A program made the position numbers and the translations under genes. 64,000 bases of DNA from WTJD01 sp964225175 (GTDB lineage: Bacteria; Pseudomonadota; Gammaproteobacteria; Xanthomonadales; SZUA-36): assembly GCA_964225175.1 (NCBI GenBank), contig CAXQNK010000105.1, positions 1 to 64,000 on the forward strand, given 5' to 3'. Under the pieces are notes generated by a model that worked only from the letters and a program-made list of their open reading frames with translations, did not search any database and had not been told where the DNA came from. Shown here in pieces: positions 60,920 through 64,000 of the stretch (the stretch's first letter is position 1; every line of letters starts with the position of its first letter).

Positions 60920-62338
60920 ATGAAACTGGAATTTTTTGGAGCCGCTGGCGAAGTCACGGGTTCCTGTCATGTTCTGCGAGTAGGCGAGCGCTCCGTTCTG
61001 CTCGATTGTGGCCTGATACAGGGCGGTCGCTCGGCTGAGGCCCGAAATCACGACCCTTTCCCCTTCGATGTTGACACCATTGATGCGGTTATTCTTTCGC
61101 ATGCCCATCTTGATCACAGCGGTCGTTTGCCCCTGCTGGTTCGTCGGGGTTATCGCGGCCCGATTTATGCGCAGGAGGCGACCTGCGAGCTGCTCGCCAT
61201 CCTGCTGGCAGATGCAGCGAAGCTGGAGCAGAGAGATGCCGAATATCTGAGTCAAAAATTTGGGCGGCGCATCAAGCCTTTATTTACGGTTGAACAGGGT
61301 GCGCAAGTCATTCGGCAACTTGAGCCGCTGAAATACGGCACCAGAACCCCCGTCGCGAACGGCGTGACGATCAGGTATCGAGATGCCGGCCACATCCTGG
61401 GTTCCTGCACACTGGAGGCCTGGCTTACGGAACAACAGATAGAGCGAAAGCTGGTTTTTTCAGGCGACCTTGGTCAGTATGACACGCCGATCCTGAGAGA
61501 CCCCGAGCCGATTGACAGTGCCGATGTGGTGATCATGGAATCGACCTATGGGGATCGGCGGCATCGCAACCGGGAAAGCACGATCGAGGAAATTGGCAGC
61601 ATCATCGCCCAGGCCGGTGCGGATCGAGGCAATATCCTGATCCCAGCATTCGCAGTCGGTAGAAGCCAGGAACTGCTCTACTTGCTCGGTAAGCACTACG
61701 AAGAATGGGGCCTGAACCGATTTCGAATCTACCTCGACAGCCCGATGGCGATCGAAACCTCTGAAGTTTACTGGAATTATGCCCAGTTGCATGATGCTGA
61801 AGCGGCCAGGCTGGCCCGGAAAAACGGCGGAATGCCTTTGCTGCCCAACCTGCAGCTGAGTCGTTCGACCGAGGAATCGATCGCCATCAACCGCTTCAAA
61901 TCAGGCGCTATCATTATCGCGGGAAGCGGGATGTGCAATGGCGGGCGCATCGTTCATCACCTCAAGAACCATTTGGAACGTGAGGCCCATCATGTTGTCA
62001 TCGTGGGTTACCAGGCGCGGGGTTCGCTGGGCAGGCGGCTCGTGGAGGGCGAAGACACCGTTCGCATCCATGGCAAGGACCTGAGGGTTAGAGCGCGGAT
62101 CCACACCGTTGGCGGCCTGTCCGCACATGGCGACCAGGACGACCTTGCCAGCTGGTATGAGTGCATGGCTGGGGATCCGCCCGTTTTCCTTGTGCATGGC
62201 GAGGAACGGGCACGAGAAAATTTTGCCGAGTACCTCCGCCGGCGAAACGAAGCCACGGTCGGTTTGCCATCACCCGGAGACGTACTGGACCTTGAAAGCA
62301 TGAGTCTCAAGGTGTCCGGATCGCCGGGTGAGCCCTGA
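60920..62338 (+). CDS. Beta-CASP metallo-beta-lactamase RNase-like protein
   Basis: A 472-residue protein of the CPSF/Ysh1-like MBL group. The metal site is SHAHLDHSGRLPLLV, with further ligands in SGDLGQYD and VMESTYGDRRH, the beta-CASP motif in NILIPAFAVGRSQELLYLL and FLVHGEERARENFAEYL, and the C-terminal RNA specificity (RMMBL) domain (VGGLSAHGDQDDL). It probably cleaves RNA, though some homologues have other substrates. It starts 14 bases after the DUF885 gene, suggesting one transcript. Confidence 0.92.
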   Translation: MKLEFFGAAGEVTGSCHVLRVGERSVLLDCGLIQGGRSAEARNHDPFPFDVDTIDAVILSHAHLDHSGRLPLLVRRGYRGPIYAQEATCELLAILLADAAKLEQRDAEYLSQKFGRRIKPLFTVEQGAQVIRQLEPLKYGTRTPVANGVTIRYRDAGHILGSCTLEAWLTEQQIERKLVFSGDLGQYDTPILRDPEPIDSADVVIMESTYGDRRHRNRESTIEEIGSIIAQAGADRGNILIPAFAVGRSQELLYLLGKHYEEWGLNRFRIYLDSPMAIETSEVYWNYAQLHDAEAARLARKNGGMPLLPNLQLSRSTEESIAINRFKSGAIIIAGSGMCNGGRIVHHLKNHLEREAHHVVIVGYQARGSLGRRLVEGEDTVRIHGKDLRVRARIHTVGGLSAHGDQDDLASWYECMAGDPPVFLVHGEERARENFAEYLRRRNEATVGLPSPGDVLDLESMSLKVSGSPGEP

Positions 62339-62451
62339 CGGTCGGGTGGATCATGGCGTTACCCGGGTGAGGAGTTAGCGGTGCCCGGCAGACTTCAGCC
62401 AAGTCATATTGCTATGCTTCAACTATTCGTGCTTGCCTGGAGGGGCTGTCA

Positions 62452-62982
62452 TTGAACAGTGGAAAGTTTAAATCCGGCGATCTTTTTCCCACCCTGGATG
62501 TCCGATCATCCGCCGACGAGCCCGTGGCCATCGCACGACCCGCGGACGGACGGTCTTGGTTGCTCTTGCTGGTTTACCGGGGTCGACACTGTCCACTGTG
62601 CACGCAATATCTCGAAACCCTAACGACCTTTACCGCCCGCCTTGCTGCAGCAGGAATTGAAGTGATCGCGCTTTCCGCAGACAGTCCGAATCAATTGACG
62701 GCTCACCTGGAGAATCTGAATCTGGATTTTCCGGTGCATTGCGGCCTGACCGAATCGCAAATGGCCATGCTGGGTTTATATCGCTCGGAGCCACGATCCG
62801 CGGAAGAGACAGACCATGTGTTTCCTGAGCCTGGCCTGTTCGTGGTGAATGCCAATGGGCAGACGCAGATCGTTGATATTGCCAACAACCCGTTTACGCG
62901 TCCGGACCTTGAAATGCTGGTTTCCGGATTGGAGTGGCTACGCGAGGGCGGTGACCGATACCCAATTCGGGGAACGTATTAA
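62452..62982 (+). CDS. AhpC/TSA-family peroxiredoxin-like protein
   Basis: A 176-residue redoxin. The thioredoxin-fold active site is YRGRHCPLCTQYLETLTTF, with the peroxidatic-type first Cys of CPLC and a second Cys two residues later, and the downstream LSADSPNQLTAHLENLNLDFPVHCG. It should reduce peroxides. The start is TTG at 62452, set by GGAGGGG 6 bases upstream. Its stop overlaps that of the convergent SDR gene by 4 bases. Confidence 0.88.
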   Translation: MNSGKFKSGDLFPTLDVRSSADEPVAIARPADGRSWLLLLVYRGRHCPLCTQYLETLTTFTARLAAAGIEVIALSADSPNQLTAHLENLNLDFPVHCGLTESQMAMLGLYRSEPRSAEETDHVFPEPGLFVVNANGQTQIVDIANNPFTRPDLEMLVSGLEWLREGGDRYPIRGTY

Positions 62983-63716
62983 TAGGGGATCGTATTTCCA
63001 TCCCAGTTCACAAAGCGCCCGCTCGATTCCGGCACACCATTGAGCACCACGTTTACGATTCGCTCTGCGCTCTTCTCAGCCGTGTAGAGTTTCTCCGGTT
63101 TGACATTCCCCTGGAATGGCCGTGAAAGCTCAGTGTCGGTCGTGCCGGGATGGATGGCCGTCACGCACAACCGGGGGTGTGTTCGGCGTGCCTCGATTGC
63201 CAGTGTTTTCAGGAACTGGTTAAGTGCCGCTTTCGATGACCGGTAACCGTACCAGCCGCCTATTCGGTTGTCCTCGATACTGCCGACCATGGCGGAGAGC
63301 ACCGCAAAGTGACCCGGTTCACGCTTTGGGAATAGTGGAAGCAAGGCCTGCGCAACCAGCAAGGGACCGATGCTGTTGACGGCGAACAGGCGAGCAAGGG
63401 CATCTTGATGGCACTGCGCGAGAGACTTTTCAGGCTTAAGATCAGCTTCATGGAGTATGCCCGCGCAGTGGATCACCAAATCCACGGGTGGATTGATCCG
63501 GGAAGCGAACGCCCTCACGGACTCGGGTTGCGTGACATCAAGGCTGAGGCAGGACAGACGCGGATCATCGATCTCTTTCAGGGCCACGGCGGTCTGCGGG
63601 TCGCGCGCCGTGGCGCATATGGCGCTTAAACCCTCCATGTCCAGGAGTTTTTTGGTGATGGCGAGCCCGATTCCCCGGTTTGCCCCCACGATGATGGCTG
63701 AGCTCGGCGTTTTCAT
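62979..63716 (-). CDS. Short-chain dehydrogenase/reductase
   Basis: A 245-residue classical SDR. The NAD(P) motif is IIVGANRGIGLAITKKLL, the NxxG of VIHCAGIL follows, and the catalytic Ser, Tyr and Lys are in VLSAMVGS, GWYGYRSSKAALNQF. The sequence from SIEDNRIGGWYGYRSSK resembles C-factor-type SDRs. Substrate unknown. The ATG overlaps the stop of the upstream CIA30-domain gene (ATGA). Confidence 0.9.
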   Translation of the reverse strand: MKTPSSAIIVGANRGIGLAITKKLLDMEGLSAICATARDPQTAVALKEIDDPRLSCLSLDVTQPESVRAFASRINPPVDLVIHCAGILHEADLKPEKSLAQCHQDALARLFAVNSIGPLLVAQALLPLFPKREPGHFAVLSAMVGSIEDNRIGGWYGYRSSKAALNQFLKTLAIEARRTHPRLCVTAIHPGTTDTELSRPFQGNVKPEKLYTAEKSAERIVNVVLNGVPESSGRFVNWDGNTIPY

Positions 63717-64000
63717 TCCGAAAGTCGCCGAGGGGCGTGGATAAACTCCACGAGTCCGATGGACAAGCTGAACGGCCCTGCAGTGGCATCCGCGAGCAAA
63801 AAACCCACCTGGCTGATCTGGCTCGCATCGATAGGACCTGCCTCGGGCGTTTCGCGACCACGAAAAACGGGTTTGAATTCATCCAGCAAGAGTTCTGTTT
63901 CCTGCCAGTCGCGACTGGCAGGGAGCATTGCCTGCCAGGCGATCCCATTGGGTGAATTCTCCGGGCGGATCCTGAACTGGTAAAACCGCCCGTCCCCCTT
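63713..64000 (-). CDS. CIA30-domain protein (partial, 5' end outside window)
   Basis: The last ~95 residues of a complex I intermediate-associated protein 30-like (CIA30) domain protein: GRFYQFRIRPENSPNGIAWQ leads into WQETELLLDEFKPVFRGRE, then SQVGFLLADATAGPFSLSIG and a short VEFIHAP end. This beta-sandwich is also found fused to or next to SDR-type proteins, and the overlap with the SDR gene here fits that. The N-terminal part lies beyond the right edge. Confidence 0.85.
   Translation of the reverse strand, partial: KGDGRFYQFRIRPENSPNGIAWQAMLPASRDWQETELLLDEFKPVFRGRETPEAGPIDASQISQVGFLLADATAGPFSLSIGLVEFIHAPRRLSE

Overview
The window is a chromosomal segment of a Gammaproteobacterium. The evidence is cmoA-cmoB, a stand-alone glycyl-tRNA synthetase alpha subunit, two-domain GlnE, the LPS genes waaA and lpxL, a TolC, a TorF-type porin, DUF2333 and an ECF sigma factor paired with a DUF3379 protein. 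The mix of a flavin-dependent halogenase, a TorF porin, a light-type MerR regulator and many lipoproteins fits a marine or free-living lineage, but I cannot place it below class. No tRNA, rRNA, CRISPR array, insertion sequence or phage gene was seen. Coding density is high, and many neighbours overlap by 4 bases.

Layout 1-24 kb: glyQ (partial), NfeD and SPFH genes on the minus strand; cmoA-cmoB; a five-gene operon (ABC ATPase, three tandem HlyD-type adaptors, FtsX/MacB permease); a LOG-family hydrolase; an AmpD-type amidase coupled to an unknown membrane protein; DUF2333; ECF sigma plus DUF3379; a PCMT-family protein and TolC; then an envelope/LPS block (waaA, lpxL, an O-antigen-ligase-like protein, a glycosyltransferase, a CHCC zinc-finger protein) and glnE. 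A decayed CopA-type copper ATPase remnant sits directly upstream of glnE.

Layout 24-48 kb (accessory in character): TorF porin; a halogenase, tandem-repeat secreted protein and sulfotransferase set; several small unknown genes; a periplasmic chorismate mutase-cyclohexadienyl dehydratase fusion; an acyl-CoA ligase; a LEA2 lipoprotein and a molybdopterin oxidoreductase; then a metallo-beta-lactamase-fold protein, a 2OG-Fe(II) oxygenase and a membrane sulfatase-like protein. Each of these last three is preceded by a copy of the same sequence element. groES-groEL follows with a sigma-32-type promoter and a strong terminator, then dksA-like, DUF456, ACT-domain and arfB genes.

Layout 48-64 kb: the most striking part. 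A LitR/CarH-type B12-dependent MerR photoreceptor heads a compact operon of two Cfa-like methyltransferases, DUF2878, DUF1295, a lipocalin, a desaturase, an FAD oxidoreductase, DUF1365, a 50-residue DUF2256 protein and an iron-sulfur (6-4) photolyase. This looks like a light and photo-oxidation response that repairs DNA and remodels membrane lipid. Just upstream lies a strong sigma-70 promoter followed by a candidate ~110-nt small RNA with a terminator. Both this promoter and the photoreceptor promoter carry TGTACA-type boxes in the spacer, suggesting that the photoreceptor also controls an RNA. The window ends with a three-domain DUF885 lipoprotein, a beta-CASP nuclease-like protein, a peroxiredoxin-like protein, an SDR oxidoreductase and a partial CIA30-domain protein.
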